Assembly (NCBI RefSeq): GCF_003050865.1
Contig: NZ_QAOK01000019.1
Span: 1-64,000 of the forward strand
Reading direction: 5' to 3'
Source of the DNA: Nitrosospira multiformis
GTDB taxonomy: Bacteria > Pseudomonadota > Gammaproteobacteria > Burkholderiales > Nitrosomonadaceae
DNA length: 64,000 nucleotides
The notes beneath the pieces were generated by a model. That model saw only the letters and a list, made by a program, of their open reading frames with translations. It was not told the DNA's origin and did not search any database. Shown here piece after piece: positions 17,044 through 26,424 of this stretch (positions are counted from its first letter, which is position 1; each line of letters begins with the position of its first letter). A program made the translations under genes and the position numbers.

Positions 17044-17765
17044 GATGTCTCCCGCATCGGAAGAACCATTACCTCCGGGATTACCGTCTCGTCCGGCTGT
17101 GTGAGAACAAAATGCACGGTGTCGGCCACGTTTTTTGGATCCTGGAGAACGTTTGGATCGGTATCGGGGAACCTGTCCATGATAAAAGGCGTACGCATTC
17201 CGCCTGCTATCACCGCAGTGACCTTGATATTGTCCCTGCGTCCTTCCGCATGCAGCGCATGACTGAAACCGAGCAGACCCCATTTGCTGGCGTGGTAGGC
17301 ACTTGCCTCGGTCCAGACCCGCTTCGCGGCTGTCGAGGCAATGTTGACGATATGCCCCCTGCCCTGACGCTTGAGGAGCGGATAGACGGCTTTCGACAAC
17401 AGGAAGGGACCACATAAGTTGACGTCCACCACCCGGTCCCAATCCGTGACGCTTAAATCTTCAATACCGAGGGTCATGTCGGTACCGGCGTTATTGATCA
17501 GTATGTCGATGCGCCCATGTCCCGCCATGATGTCATCGATAGTCTGCCGGATATCCTCCGCGTTGCGCACATCCAGCACGAAGGGATAAGCAGTGCCGCC
17601 CTCATCGTTAATGGCCTGGGCTACGTTTTTTACCTTGTCTGCCTTGATGTCGCAGGCGCAGACGACCGCTCCTGCCGCGCCGAGCGTATTCGCAATTGCC
17701 TCGCCCAACCCTTGGCCCGCCCCAGTGACAATAACGACTTTGTCAGTCACACTTTGTTGATTCAT
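17034..17765 (-). CDS. Short-chain dehydrogenase/reductase
   Basis: A 243-residue classical SDR. The NAD(P)-binding motif is VTGAGQGLGEA at residues 13-23, with DIKAD at the end of the second strand suggesting NAD preference. NNAG is near residue 90, the catalytic serine lies in IVNIASTAAKR, and YHASK gives Tyr and Lys near residues 155-159. It overlaps the upstream fusion gene by 23 bases and the following gmhB by up to 10. The substrate is unknown. It is not HldD, which is an extended SDR of about 310-330 residues, yet it sits where a heptose-modifying step would be expected. A role on a sugar or sugar nucleotide is an inference from position. Confidence 0.85.
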   Translation of the reverse strand: MNQQSVTDKVVIVTGAGQGLGEAIANTLGAAGAVVCACDIKADKVKNVAQAINDEGGTAYPFVLDVRNAEDIRQTIDDIMAGHGRIDILINNAGTDMTLGIEDLSVTDWDRVVDVNLCGPFLLSKAVYPLLKRQGRGHIVNIASTAAKRVWTEASAYHASKWGLLGFSHALHAEGRRDNIKVTAVIAGGMRTPFIMDRFPDTDPNVLQDPKNVADTVHFVLTQPDETVIPEVMVLPMRETSWP

Positions 17766-19695
17766 GCTTGATTTTCCTCTTATTAACGTTTTTAGCCAGT
17801 CCCTGCACCTGGAAGTGCTTTATTGACCACTCTTCTGTTATCTGAATGGTATCCAGGTCGTCCACCACGATTTGCTGCTCGATCAGATGGCTCAGCACGT
17901 GGAGAACAAGCAGTTGTACTTCCTGGATGCGTGAAGTTTCGTTTGACGGAACGATGATGCTGACATCAGTCAGTTCGCTGGCAGGTCCACCTTCCTTGCC
18001 GAGCAGGCCGATGCAGAACATCTCGCGCCGGCGCGCACTCCGGAGCGCCTTGACCAGGTTTACTGATTGCCCGCTCGAGCTGATGACAACCAGGACATCT
18101 CCCGGCTGCCCGTGTGCTTCGACCTGCCTGGCAAATACCTCATCAAATGTATAGTCGTTCGACCAGGCAGTCACAAAGGCGGTATCGGCAGTGAGTGCCA
18201 TTGCGGGCAAGCCGCGGCGACCGTTCGCCTCAAACCGCCCCATGAGTTCGGCTGCAAAGTGTTGCGCTTCGGCGGCACTTCCGCCATTGCCGCAAACCAA
18301 TACCTTCCCGCCACGAGCGAGCGATCGATAAATAGCCTGGGCCGAATCGAGGGTGGCAAGGCGGATTTTCCGCCTGGACTTTTCAATAGTCTCTATCAAT
18401 GACCCGAAGGAGTCGTCGATGTACGACAGGGAATCTTCTTCGTCGTCTGCCCGCAGCGGGCTCTGCGTTGCAATCCGCTCGTACATGTTGGCCGTGAGAT
18501 GCGTTGCCTTCATCCATGTGTAATTCTGATTGACATGGCGGATAGCGTTTTCCTTGAAATACGTCATGAGCTTGTTACTGCTCAAAAGCTCTATGATGCG
18601 GCGGCCAAGCAACGCGGGGTCGTTGGGTGGCACAAGAAAGCCCGTCCTGCCGTCCATGACCGTGGATTTAATGCCGCCGACATTTGAACCGATCACGGGC
18701 GTCCCGCAGGCCATAGCTTCAAGCGGGGTGATGCCGAACGGTTCATACCAGGGCGTGGTCGTGAATACGTCGCACGCGCTATAGTAGTAATGCAGCATGT
18801 CGCGCGGCCGCCGTCCGACAAACGTCACGAGATCGCCCGCACCCTCTGCTTCAGCCAGTTTTTGCAGGCGGCCGATTTCAGGCGTTGTTTTTGGATCGGG
18901 CTCATCCGACTCCCCGCCCACTATCAGGAGGCGCGCTTCGAAGTTGTGCTCGCGCCGCATGTAGCCCAGCGCCTTTATGACGTTATCGACACCTTTTCGC
19001 CGCACCATGCGCCCCAGTTGCAGGATGATCTTTTCCTGAGGATCGAGCTTCAGCGCCATGCGTGCGAACAGCTTATCGAGAGGATAGATTTCATCCGGCC
19101 TGAATCCATTTGGAATAACCGTGATTTTTCCCGGATCAGCTTCATAGAGATGGATCAAATCGTCGCGATCCTGCGGGCACAAGGCAACAATCTGGTCAGC
19201 CTCTGCGATCACCTTTTCCTCGATGGCAAAGCCCTCGTCCGGGAACCAGTCATTCCCCCCCTGGTGAAGCCTTCGTACTTTTGCAAGAGCGTGAAAGGTA
19301 ACGATGAAAGGAATGCCCAGTTTCCGCTTGATATCCGCCGCCACCAGCCCGGACATGAAGAAATGGGCATGAACGAGCTTGTAGCGATTATTTTCCGTCT
19401 TCATAAACCGCAGGATGTTCCGCGTGAAGGCGGGCATATGAGGCAGCAGCTTTTCCTTGGGGATGAACGTGACTGGCCCGGCTTCGACATGCACGATGCG
19501 TATGCCATCCCGCCAGTTGAGGATTTTTGGAACTCGCCGGTCGTCCCAACGGGTAAAGACGTCGATTTCGTAGCCGAGGGCGGCAAGATGCCGGGCCAGT
19601 TCGGCCACCGCGATATTTTGTCCGCCGGTGTCCGTACCCCCTATTGCCGCAATGGGTGAAGCGTGTTCACTGATGAGAGCAATTCTCTTCTTCAT
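17743..19695 (-). CDS. Fused GT4 glycosyltransferase and sedoheptulose-7-phosphate isomerase (GmhA) domain
   Basis: A 650-residue fusion. Residues 1-415 are a GT4 glycosyltransferase close to sucrose-phosphate-synthase-like enzymes: GGTDTGGQNIAVAELARHLAALGYEIDVFTR, then LVHAHFFMSGLVA, LQLGRMVRRKGVDNVI, and PWYEPFGITPLEAMACGTPVIGSNVGG (the E(x7)E motif). Residues 455-615 are a SIS domain like GmhA: GKVLVCGNGGSAAEAQHFAAELMGRFE, VISSSGQSVNLVKAL and SRIQEVQLLVLHVLSHLIE. GmhA makes D-glycero-D-manno-heptose 7-phosphate from sedoheptulose 7-phosphate, the substrate of HldE downstream. GmhA is normally a separate protein of about 190 residues. GGGGAGG stands before the ATG. It heads the ADP-heptose operon. 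Confidence 0.85.
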   Translation of the reverse strand: MKKRIALISEHASPIAAIGGTDTGGQNIAVAELARHLAALGYEIDVFTRWDDRRVPKILNWRDGIRIVHVEAGPVTFIPKEKLLPHMPAFTRNILRFMKTENNRYKLVHAHFFMSGLVAADIKRKLGIPFIVTFHALAKVRRLHQGGNDWFPDEGFAIEEKVIAEADQIVALCPQDRDDLIHLYEADPGKITVIPNGFRPDEIYPLDKLFARMALKLDPQEKIILQLGRMVRRKGVDNVIKALGYMRREHNFEARLLIVGGESDEPDPKTTPEIGRLQKLAEAEGAGDLVTFVGRRPRDMLHYYYSACDVFTTTPWYEPFGITPLEAMACGTPVIGSNVGGIKSTVMDGRTGFLVPPNDPALLGRRIIELLSSNKLMTYFKENAIRHVNQNYTWMKATHLTANMYERIATQSPLRADDEEDSLSYIDDSFGSLIETIEKSRRKIRLATLDSAQAIYRSLARGGKVLVCGNGGSAAEAQHFAAELMGRFEANGRRGLPAMALTADTAFVTAWSNDYTFDEVFARQVEAHGQPGDVLVVISSSGQSVNLVKALRSARRREMFCIGLLGKEGGPASELTDVSIIVPSNETSRIQEVQLLVLHVLSHLIEQQIVVDDLDTIQITEEWSIKHFQVQGLAKNVNKRKIKHESTKCD

Positions 19696-20186
19696 ACTCC
19701 TCCCCTTTCATTGAAGCCGGTCACGAGGCGCCTGCCGGTAATGAAACAGAAGAAGGCACCTCATTCACACGAGAGCACTTCCTGTTTCGACAGGCCGGCG
19801 TCTGCACGTCCAGCTAGAGTATGTTGGATGCCGCAGCGATCGAGGACTACGAGATTTTCAATGGAGACACAAACTGCATTCCAATCAGTCTGTCCCTCTG
19901 ATCCCGGATCAATCACTCAGCTCGAATTAGAGCAGAAGCCCGAATTTTAAGGACGAAAACACGCTCTCTCTGTTCGGTAACACACTCATCCTGAACAGCG
20001 AGGCTTTTCCAGTGGAGGCCTGCGGGTCAGGCGAAAGGGGAGGCATTATTCTCCGGGCTTTTCGGTTCGGGTATTGGCAACTGAAGAATAAGCAGGAGGT
20101 ATTCTTTTATGACGCGGATACGAGGTTTGTTCATCCGGCAATCAGATTGATTCCCGGTCTTTTTCGCACACTCGGCGCGGATTCAA
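19696..20186. other. Intergenic region before the heptose operon
   Basis: About 490 bp without a convincing gene; short open frames here have no good ribosome site or recognisable sequence. It should contain the minus-strand promoter of the ADP-heptose operon. The tamB gene reads away from it on the right, so its transcript ends here. No clear terminator is visible. Confidence 0.5.
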
Positions 20187-23100
20187 TCAATCGAAACTGA
20201 GCGAATAAAGCACATCGATCGCATTATCCATTCCCGCACGGGCAACTAACGTGATCTTGGGAGTTAGCGCATAGGTGAGCTTCGTCACACCCGCCGCTGC
20301 GGCAAGGCCTTGTTCGTAGCTGATGTAAGCCTCCTTCGACAGGCGCTTGCCGATCGTGCCGATTTGTCCGGTCAAGGGATCGCTTCCCGCCTGGCGGATC
20401 GATAGCTCGTCTACTCCCAGTGCCCGGGTTATTTTATCGGTCACACCGCCGGATTGCCCGCCGAGAATGGAGCCGGCCGCGGCAAGCAATAATGAGGCGT
20501 CTGCCTTGCCTCCCGGAGCCCGCCCCAGGGTAATCCACGAAAGCTTCTCCAGATCGGACACGGCCGGCGTCGATACCAGCCGTATGACGGGATGACGCAC
20601 ACTGCCAGTCACTTCAACTCCTGCCACCACCGCCAACCCCTTGCGTACTGCACGCACGTTCAGTGCCGGATCGTCGATCGAACCTTGAAAACTCACGATG
20701 CCTCGCTCCACAGTCAGGTCCTGCCCATAGGCCTCGAATTTCGTATCCTGCGCGGTAATGGTGCCGACAGTGCGTAGCTTCTGTCCGGGCTCGCCCCTCA
20801 AGTGCAATTGTCCGGCAAGCCTGCCCTCCAGTCCTGATGCATGAATGTAGAACCGCTGGCCCAGATCGAGGGTAGCTTCAACATCGATGCGCAATCCGCT
20901 GCGCTCGGAATGCTGTCCATCCGGCTCGTCCCGGCCGATGATAATCACGTCATCGGGCAAATGAGGACGACCCGCGGTAGGCTGCGCCAGCATACCCGCG
21001 TTTGCCATGAGGTTTCCTCTGAGGGTGAGCATATTGTGTTCCAGCGTGGCATTACCGCTTCCCGAAGCAATAATCCAGCGGTCAGGCCGTTGAGCCAGCG
21101 GAACAAGATTGGCGGTAATTTCGACACTACCGCGCTCTCCGGTAAAATCCATGACTCCCGACGCCCGCAAAGTACCCGGTCCTTTTGCGAGTTCCAGGTG
21201 CCGCACCAGAGGGTCCTGCGGAGGTGAATAATGCGGCGCCGAGAAATCCAGGATGTCCATGTGAAGGGACTCCTCGTCAAAATGCGCGGCGAGCTTTCCC
21301 TGTTCAAGCCGCACCCCGTGCTCCAGCGAGGCAACCGCCAGATTATCTCCCTGTATCTTTCCTTCCAGACGCGGCTTGCCAAACGTCCCGATCACATCCG
21401 CCTGCAATGCAACTGCGCCGCCGGTCTTGATGCTGCTGTCAATGGCGGGGCCCGCCCAGGAAATATCCTGCATTTTGACAAGGATATGGCCGGAGAGGGC
21501 GGCATCCTGCAAAATCGTCCAGTGCATCCCGGACTCGGCTGATCTCGCCAGCGGCATGGAGACAAGAGCGTTCGCCTCGCCCAGTCGCTTGCCTCTTGCA
21601 GTGAGTTCTGCGGTCAGTTGGCCGCCTGTGGCTCGGGTAGACAACTTGAGGATTTGCAGACCCAGCGGTAGTGGCGGCTCGCCCGGCAATACCCAGTCAC
21701 CTCCCTCACGTTCGATGTCAATAAAACCCTTCAGTTGACTACTGACTGAAATATCCCATTCTCCGTGCAACCGGAGAGCTTCATGACCCGCTCCCCGATC
21801 GGCTTCATACACCCTACGCCCGTCCGTGCCTTCGTTTTCGTTTGCCCGTACAGTCGTTGCAGTCTTTACGGCCTTCACTGCCGCCACACCCCCCGCAGCC
21901 TCCTCAGACTTTTTTCCTCCAGTCCCGGGACGCAGCCCAATCCCCGAAAAATGCCCCTTTGTGCTCCACCTTTCAGGACTCCAGTCGATTTCGCGAATCT
22001 GGACCTCGCCTCCCGCAATGCCGATATTCGATAAGCCGAGTGATGCGTGGCTTGAGCCAATCCGCACGGGAGAGGTATTTTTGAGGCTGAATGGAACTCG
22101 GCCGGACCCGGACAACTCCACCAGTTCCCCCGCCCACTCGGCATCCCGCCACTTCCCCCCCGTTTTGGCGAGACCGCCTCTGCTGCGGAGGGACAAGCTC
22201 TGATCATCGACCAACTGGGCAGAAACCTGGATCTCGTGTTGTGAAGTATTGCCCCCCACTTCCACACTGAGTTGTTGCAGACGCGGATTTGCCTGAAGCC
22301 GGTAATCCGCAGCCAGAATCTTTAACGCGATCGCATCGCCGTGCAACCTGCCATCGGCAGTGAAATTACCCAGATAATGTTCATCCGGAATCTTGACGCC
22401 CTTTCCGGTGGCGGAAAAGTTTATATCCGGCAATTCAAGCGGCTTCTCGATAAAACTGGCGGAACCGCTTCCCATTATTGCCTTCGCCATGAGTGAGCCG
22501 GCAAGTCCGTATCCGATTTGCGCCAGCGCAGGGGCATTCAGTTCAAGCTGTAATTGGTCGCCTGGCCGCCCATAGCCGCCGTGCGCCCGAAGCTGGTTCG
22601 TACCAAAGTGCAGTTCAACCTCTCCTTTAGCCCGGCCGAGCCCTGAAAACTCGATACGGCCATTGCCTGATACTGGGTGTTCCGCAACGTGGCTGTTGGA
22701 GATTGCAAACTGGCCTATACCCGCCGGTTCTGAAACTTTCCGGCCGGACTCCCGCGCCTCCCCGCGAGTCCCGGCAGAGCCTAGCTTACCCGCCAGTTTG
22801 AGGGTCGCGTTGAGATCGGTTCGAGGCGCCTGCAAAAACGCGGAGATATCGAAGCGCCGCAAGCTGCCCGCCAGGTCAAACTCCCGCTGCCCGTTCAACT
22901 CCATCCTGGCCTGACCGGTAAACATGGATTGCCCATGGCTGAGCCGTACTTTTTCCAGTGTCAGCACATCGTCTGCCAGTGTCACATGAGTACCTGCACT
23001 CAGCTTCCGGTCATGAAGCGCCAATATTCCCTGCTGACTCTTCGCATCCCCGCTGAGTCTCAGCGATCCACTGACATTTGTAGGACGCACGCGCGTATCC

Positions 23101-24260
23101 AGCCTGGCCATGTTAACCTGCCGGATGCGGAAGTCCGCCGATCCGCTTGCCTGCTTGAGTTGCCATACGATATCACCCATGATCGACCCGCCGCCCGGCA
23201 GCAGCAGTTTCAAATCATGAAGCTGGAGCAGTTCCGCCGACAACACGGGATCCGCGCGTGCTTCGAGCACCGGGAGACCGCCCGTATCCAGGGCAGCAGG
23301 CTTGCTGTTTTTGACGGTCAGGGTACCTTCGAGTTGGCCCGCCATTTTTTCATTCAAATCCGCCTGCAAATCAAGCTTGGCCTGAGGGGCCGTAGCAGAA
23401 AAAACATGAGGATCCAGACCGCTCAGTGACAACCGCAGGCCCGCCACCGCGAACGGGGCAAAGGGACGTAATTGCGCATCTCCCTCCCCTGACAGCCCGG
23501 CGCCCTGCCCCTCGATTTTCACGTCGATCTGTGCCAGATCTCCACCAAGGGTGGCATAAATGCGTGCTTCCGGCTTCCCCGTACCGGGTGGTTGTTGCAC
23601 TTTGGGAACGGCAATCCCTGCCAGGGTTAGGTGGCCTTCCAGAGGAAAAGGCTTCACGCCTTCCAGTTGAGCGGATGCGGTCAGGCGCCCATAGTCGAGC
23701 ATGGCGCGCAGTTCCGGAATCTGATGTATGTGCCCGTCACTTGTCAATTTCACGGCAAGATTCAGCGCCCGAAAAACCGGGGCACCCTCTTTTTCGCGCA
23801 TCACACGGAGGACGCCGATCTCGAACTTGCGCACCTCCAGTGATAAGGGCAATTCCAGGTTATCCGGTTGTGTTGCCGGTTCCGGGGAAGGGGGTGAAAC
23901 CACTTCCACTTCTCCCGCTGTCAAGGCGATGATTTTCAGGTGGCCTGACCGCAATGCACCGGGTTCCCAATCCAGTTGCACGTCCCGTGCGACGATAAGC
24001 AGGTTTTCCCCGGAAAAGCGCACGCGCCGGACGCTGAAGGATCGGGATAGTTTTCCTTCCAGTCCTTCAAAAGAAATGCTGTCCGCGCTCAGGCGAGACA
24101 GGGTCGACCCGAGCCAGACGAGGCCCGAGTTGCTTGTGACCACCCACAGAGTGGAGCCAGCGACCGCAAGGAGAATGAAGATCGCCGCCAGCAGCAACCA
24201 CTGCCACCAGCGGAAGCTTGGGAAGACATGCCGGATTCGCTGTTCGCTTGGAGGCTTCAT
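20187..24260 (-). CDS. tamB: Translocation and assembly module protein TamB
   Basis: A 1,357-residue AsmA/TamB-type envelope protein. One membrane anchor lies at about residues 17-42 (WWQWLLLAAIFILLAVAGS). A long periplasmic beta-rich region follows, and the C-terminal DUF490 domain ends ISYEQGLAAAAGVTKLTYALTPKITLVARAG...YSLSFD. TamB spans the periplasm and works with TamA in inserting outer-membrane proteins and, as recently proposed for the family, moving phospholipids. Length and domain order fit the family. It starts six bases after the stop of tamA, so the two are co-transcribed. A glycine- and glutamate-rich stretch near residues 800-840 is less conserved. Confidence 0.92.
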   Translation of the reverse strand: MKPPSEQRIRHVFPSFRWWQWLLLAAIFILLAVAGSTLWVVTSNSGLVWLGSTLSRLSADSISFEGLEGKLSRSFSVRRVRFSGENLLIVARDVQLDWEPGALRSGHLKIIALTAGEVEVVSPPSPEPATQPDNLELPLSLEVRKFEIGVLRVMREKEGAPVFRALNLAVKLTSDGHIHQIPELRAMLDYGRLTASAQLEGVKPFPLEGHLTLAGIAVPKVQQPPGTGKPEARIYATLGGDLAQIDVKIEGQGAGLSGEGDAQLRPFAPFAVAGLRLSLSGLDPHVFSATAPQAKLDLQADLNEKMAGQLEGTLTVKNSKPAALDTGGLPVLEARADPVLSAELLQLHDLKLLLPGGGSIMGDIVWQLKQASGSADFRIRQVNMARLDTRVRPTNVSGSLRLSGDAKSQQGILALHDRKLSAGTHVTLADDVLTLEKVRLSHGQSMFTGQARMELNGQREFDLAGSLRRFDISAFLQAPRTDLNATLKLAGKLGSAGTRGEARESGRKVSEPAGIGQFAISNSHVAEHPVSGNGRIEFSGLGRAKGEVELHFGTNQLRAHGGYGRPGDQLQLELNAPALAQIGYGLAGSLMAKAIMGSGSASFIEKPLELPDINFSATGKGVKIPDEHYLGNFTADGRLHGDAIALKILAADYRLQANPRLQQLSVEVGGNTSQHEIQVSAQLVDDQSLSLRSRGGLAKTGGKWRDAEWAGELVELSGSGRVPFSLKNTSPVRIGSSHASLGLSNIGIAGGEVQIREIDWSPERWSTKGHFSGIGLRPGTGGKKSEEAAGGVAAVKAVKTATTVRANENEGTDGRRVYEADRGAGHEALRLHGEWDISVSSQLKGFIDIEREGGDWVLPGEPPLPLGLQILKLSTRATGGQLTAELTARGKRLGEANALVSMPLARSAESGMHWTILQDAALSGHILVKMQDISWAGPAIDSSIKTGGAVALQADVIGTFGKPRLEGKIQGDNLAVASLEHGVRLEQGKLAAHFDEESLHMDILDFSAPHYSPPQDPLVRHLELAKGPGTLRASGVMDFTGERGSVEITANLVPLAQRPDRWIIASGSGNATLEHNMLTLRGNLMANAGMLAQPTAGRPHLPDDVIIIGRDEPDGQHSERSGLRIDVEATLDLGQRFYIHASGLEGRLAGQLHLRGEPGQKLRTVGTITAQDTKFEAYGQDLTVERGIVSFQGSIDDPALNVRAVRKGLAVVAGVEVTGSVRHPVIRLVSTPAVSDLEKLSWITLGRAPGGKADASLLLAAAGSILGGQSGGVTDKITRALGVDELSIRQAGSDPLTGQIGTIGKRLSKEAYISYEQGLAAAAGVTKLTYALTPKITLVARAGMDNAIDVLYSLSFD

Positions 24261-24266
24261 GCGCTG

Positions 24267-26090
24267 TCAGAACGCCACGGCAATCGAAAAATGAAAACGG
24301 AGTTTTCCGTCCCGCTGCCCGCGGGCAACATCCACCGCCAGTGGCCCCACAGGACTGCGCCATCGTATTCCTCCACCGTATCCGACAGCCGGGTTCAGCC
24401 CGCCTATGGTATCGGCTGCATCCCCCACATCGGTAAAGATGGCAGCCCCCCAGTTACGCGTAAGCCAATGATTATATTCAATCGATCCCGTGAACATCAC
24501 CCTGCCTCCGACCACGGCGCTGCCTTCCCGCACGCCTAAACGCTGGAAAGCGTATCCGCGAACGGATTGAATACCGCCTGCCCTGAAGAGATATTCCTGG
24601 GGAATGCCGAAGCGTGAAGGAGCAAAGGTGTACCCCACCTCGCCCCGCAGAAGCAGCACGTCGCGCTTGCCCACCGGATACCAGAACTGATGTCTTGCAT
24701 AAGTCCGCAAGAAATCCTGATCGGACAGCAGTTCCCGCTTACCGCCTCCTATGCGTAATTCTGAAACACTGCCATCCCTGGGGAATAACGGGTTATCCAC
24801 GGAACGATAGCGCAGATAGCCATCCAGCACCAAGGTCTGGTTGATCTGCTCCAGGCCCCCTTCTGGCTCCCGATTTTCCCGCTGCCAGTTCAATGAAAGT
24901 CTGGTTTCAGTCTTGTCGAAGAGTTGGTTGCGACTGACACCGACTTTCTGGCGTATGGTTTCCAGTTGCTGGATGAAGGTCCTATCCGCCGACGCCCCCA
25001 GGGAAAACCATGTTCCCGACGCATCCGCCACGCTGTCGATTGAGCCCGTCAAGCTCTGGCGTTTCTGTTCGATACGCAATCCACTGTTCAGTCTCAAAGC
25101 GTTATTCAGAAAATCGTTATTCGTGTAAGTGACCTCGCCACGCGCACCCGTATTGGAACTGTAACCTGCACCGAACCCTACCCTCTTCGATTTCGCCTCT
25201 GATAGCACTACCTCTACCGGCGCCGCCTGATGCGTTGCTTCGTCAGGTTGAATATTGACAGCCGCGGAACTGAATTGAGGCAGATTCTGCAATTTCGTCT
25301 GGAAGGAGAGTAATTGATCACGACGATAAAGGTCCCCCGGTTTAAATGGTGCAAGGCCGCTTATGAGTGAGGGTTCATAGCGATTAAGCCCTTTTATGTC
25401 GAGATCGCCAAAGCGGAATGCCGGCCCGGAGTTCACTATCACCATTAATCGCGCCTGCGAAGAATCAGGGTCTATCTCCGCCTTGCTTTCCTCGATCTGC
25501 GCTGCGACATAATCCTCTCCCGCGACACTGGATAGCAATACCGATTTGGCCTCTTCCCAGGCAGGGGAGCGAAAGGGCTGGCCTTCCCTGAGGGACCAGG
25601 CAGATCGCAGCTTTTCAATTCGTGCGCGCCGTACAGGCTCATCAACACCCAGATCCCCCTTGAACTCGATATGGACCTCGGCAACCACTGTTCGCGGTCC
25701 GGGTGCGACTTCCAATTGCGGTAGTACCTCGCCGGATGTGGAGAGATGCAATGTTATCCTGGGCATGAAATAACCTTCGGTGGCGAGCAGTTCGCTGATT
25801 TCCCGCTGGGCGCGCCGCATGAAAGTGGCGCGCGCGGTTTCGTCTTCCAGAGGCTCCGTCGGCAGACGGAAGTATGTCTTCAGCAGATCCGCCACGGGTT
25901 CCGGAGCGGAAAGCCTGATGGAGGGGGATGGAGCATCGTCTCCGAAGAGTCCCCCGAAGAGACCCGCTTCGACCGTGCCGTTACTCAGCATGAGCAAAAT
26001 GATCACGCCGAGATAAAGACACGCTTTATCTGCCAGAAGAGAAAACAAGAATTTCAAGACGGACAAATGCGAGAAGGGCTGTATAAACAC
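24267..26090 (-). CDS. tamA: Outer-membrane assembly protein TamA (BamA family)
   Basis: A 607-residue protein. A hydrophobic export signal lies at about 26-42 and ends VEA|GLFGG; the polar stretch before it is long, so the true start may lie further in. POTRA domains cover about 55-270, including FRFGDLDIKGLNRYEPSLISGLAPFKPGDLYRRDQL. The rest is a 16-strand beta barrel with FRAGGIQSVRGYAFQRLG, the RGY(x)F lid-loop motif of the Omp85 superfamily, and it ends in phenylalanine (FHFSIAVAF) as outer-membrane proteins do. TamA is the outer-membrane half of the TamAB module, and tamB follows directly. Confidence 0.92.
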   Translation of the reverse strand: MFIQPFSHLSVLKFLFSLLADKACLYLGVIILLMLSNGTVEAGLFGGLFGDDAPSPSIRLSAPEPVADLLKTYFRLPTEPLEDETARATFMRRAQREISELLATEGYFMPRITLHLSTSGEVLPQLEVAPGPRTVVAEVHIEFKGDLGVDEPVRRARIEKLRSAWSLREGQPFRSPAWEEAKSVLLSSVAGEDYVAAQIEESKAEIDPDSSQARLMVIVNSGPAFRFGDLDIKGLNRYEPSLISGLAPFKPGDLYRRDQLLSFQTKLQNLPQFSSAAVNIQPDEATHQAAPVEVVLSEAKSKRVGFGAGYSSNTGARGEVTYTNNDFLNNALRLNSGLRIEQKRQSLTGSIDSVADASGTWFSLGASADRTFIQQLETIRQKVGVSRNQLFDKTETRLSLNWQRENREPEGGLEQINQTLVLDGYLRYRSVDNPLFPRDGSVSELRIGGGKRELLSDQDFLRTYARHQFWYPVGKRDVLLLRGEVGYTFAPSRFGIPQEYLFRAGGIQSVRGYAFQRLGVREGSAVVGGRVMFTGSIEYNHWLTRNWGAAIFTDVGDAADTIGGLNPAVGYGGGIRWRSPVGPLAVDVARGQRDGKLRFHFSIAVAF

Positions 26091-26424
26091 TACCGGAAGC
26101 CGGCGAATGAAAGGCAGGCTTTGCCTGTAAACCTGCGGGATAAGGTAAAAATCTTTGTATCCGCAAGCAGACCGCCAGAATCAAAGAATAGCAGACCAGC
26201 GATATAAGCAATTTTCCTGAGTAAAGCGCATCGGTGCGGTCGCGTCAAGCCTTTGCTTGGCAAGCTCTCTCCCGCCATAGTCTAAACAGCCGGGTGGCCT
26301 ACCTAACCTGCGTACGGCGCCTTGCGCTACAGCGTCCGTGCGCTACAGCGTCCGTATACTATGCTGAACAAAGTCAGGCATTTGACTGTCTACGAATATA
26401 ACAGTACGAGAGTAAGGATATCTA
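26091..26424. promoter_or_regulatory. Divergent promoter region of tamA and ftsH with a 16-bp tandem duplication
   Basis: No gene is seen in this 334-bp gap. A 16-bp unit, TGCGCTACAGCGTCCG, occurs twice in tandem at 26323-26338 and 26339-26354. It is followed at once by TATACT (26355-26360), a good -10 candidate for ftsH about 65 bp before its ATG. The duplication would cover the -35 region. Confidence 0.5.

Noticed and set aside
17044-17442. A longer N-terminus for GmhB
   Set aside because: It is the antisense-free shadow of the SDR gene in another frame; family similarity begins at the KAVFIDKDGT motif.
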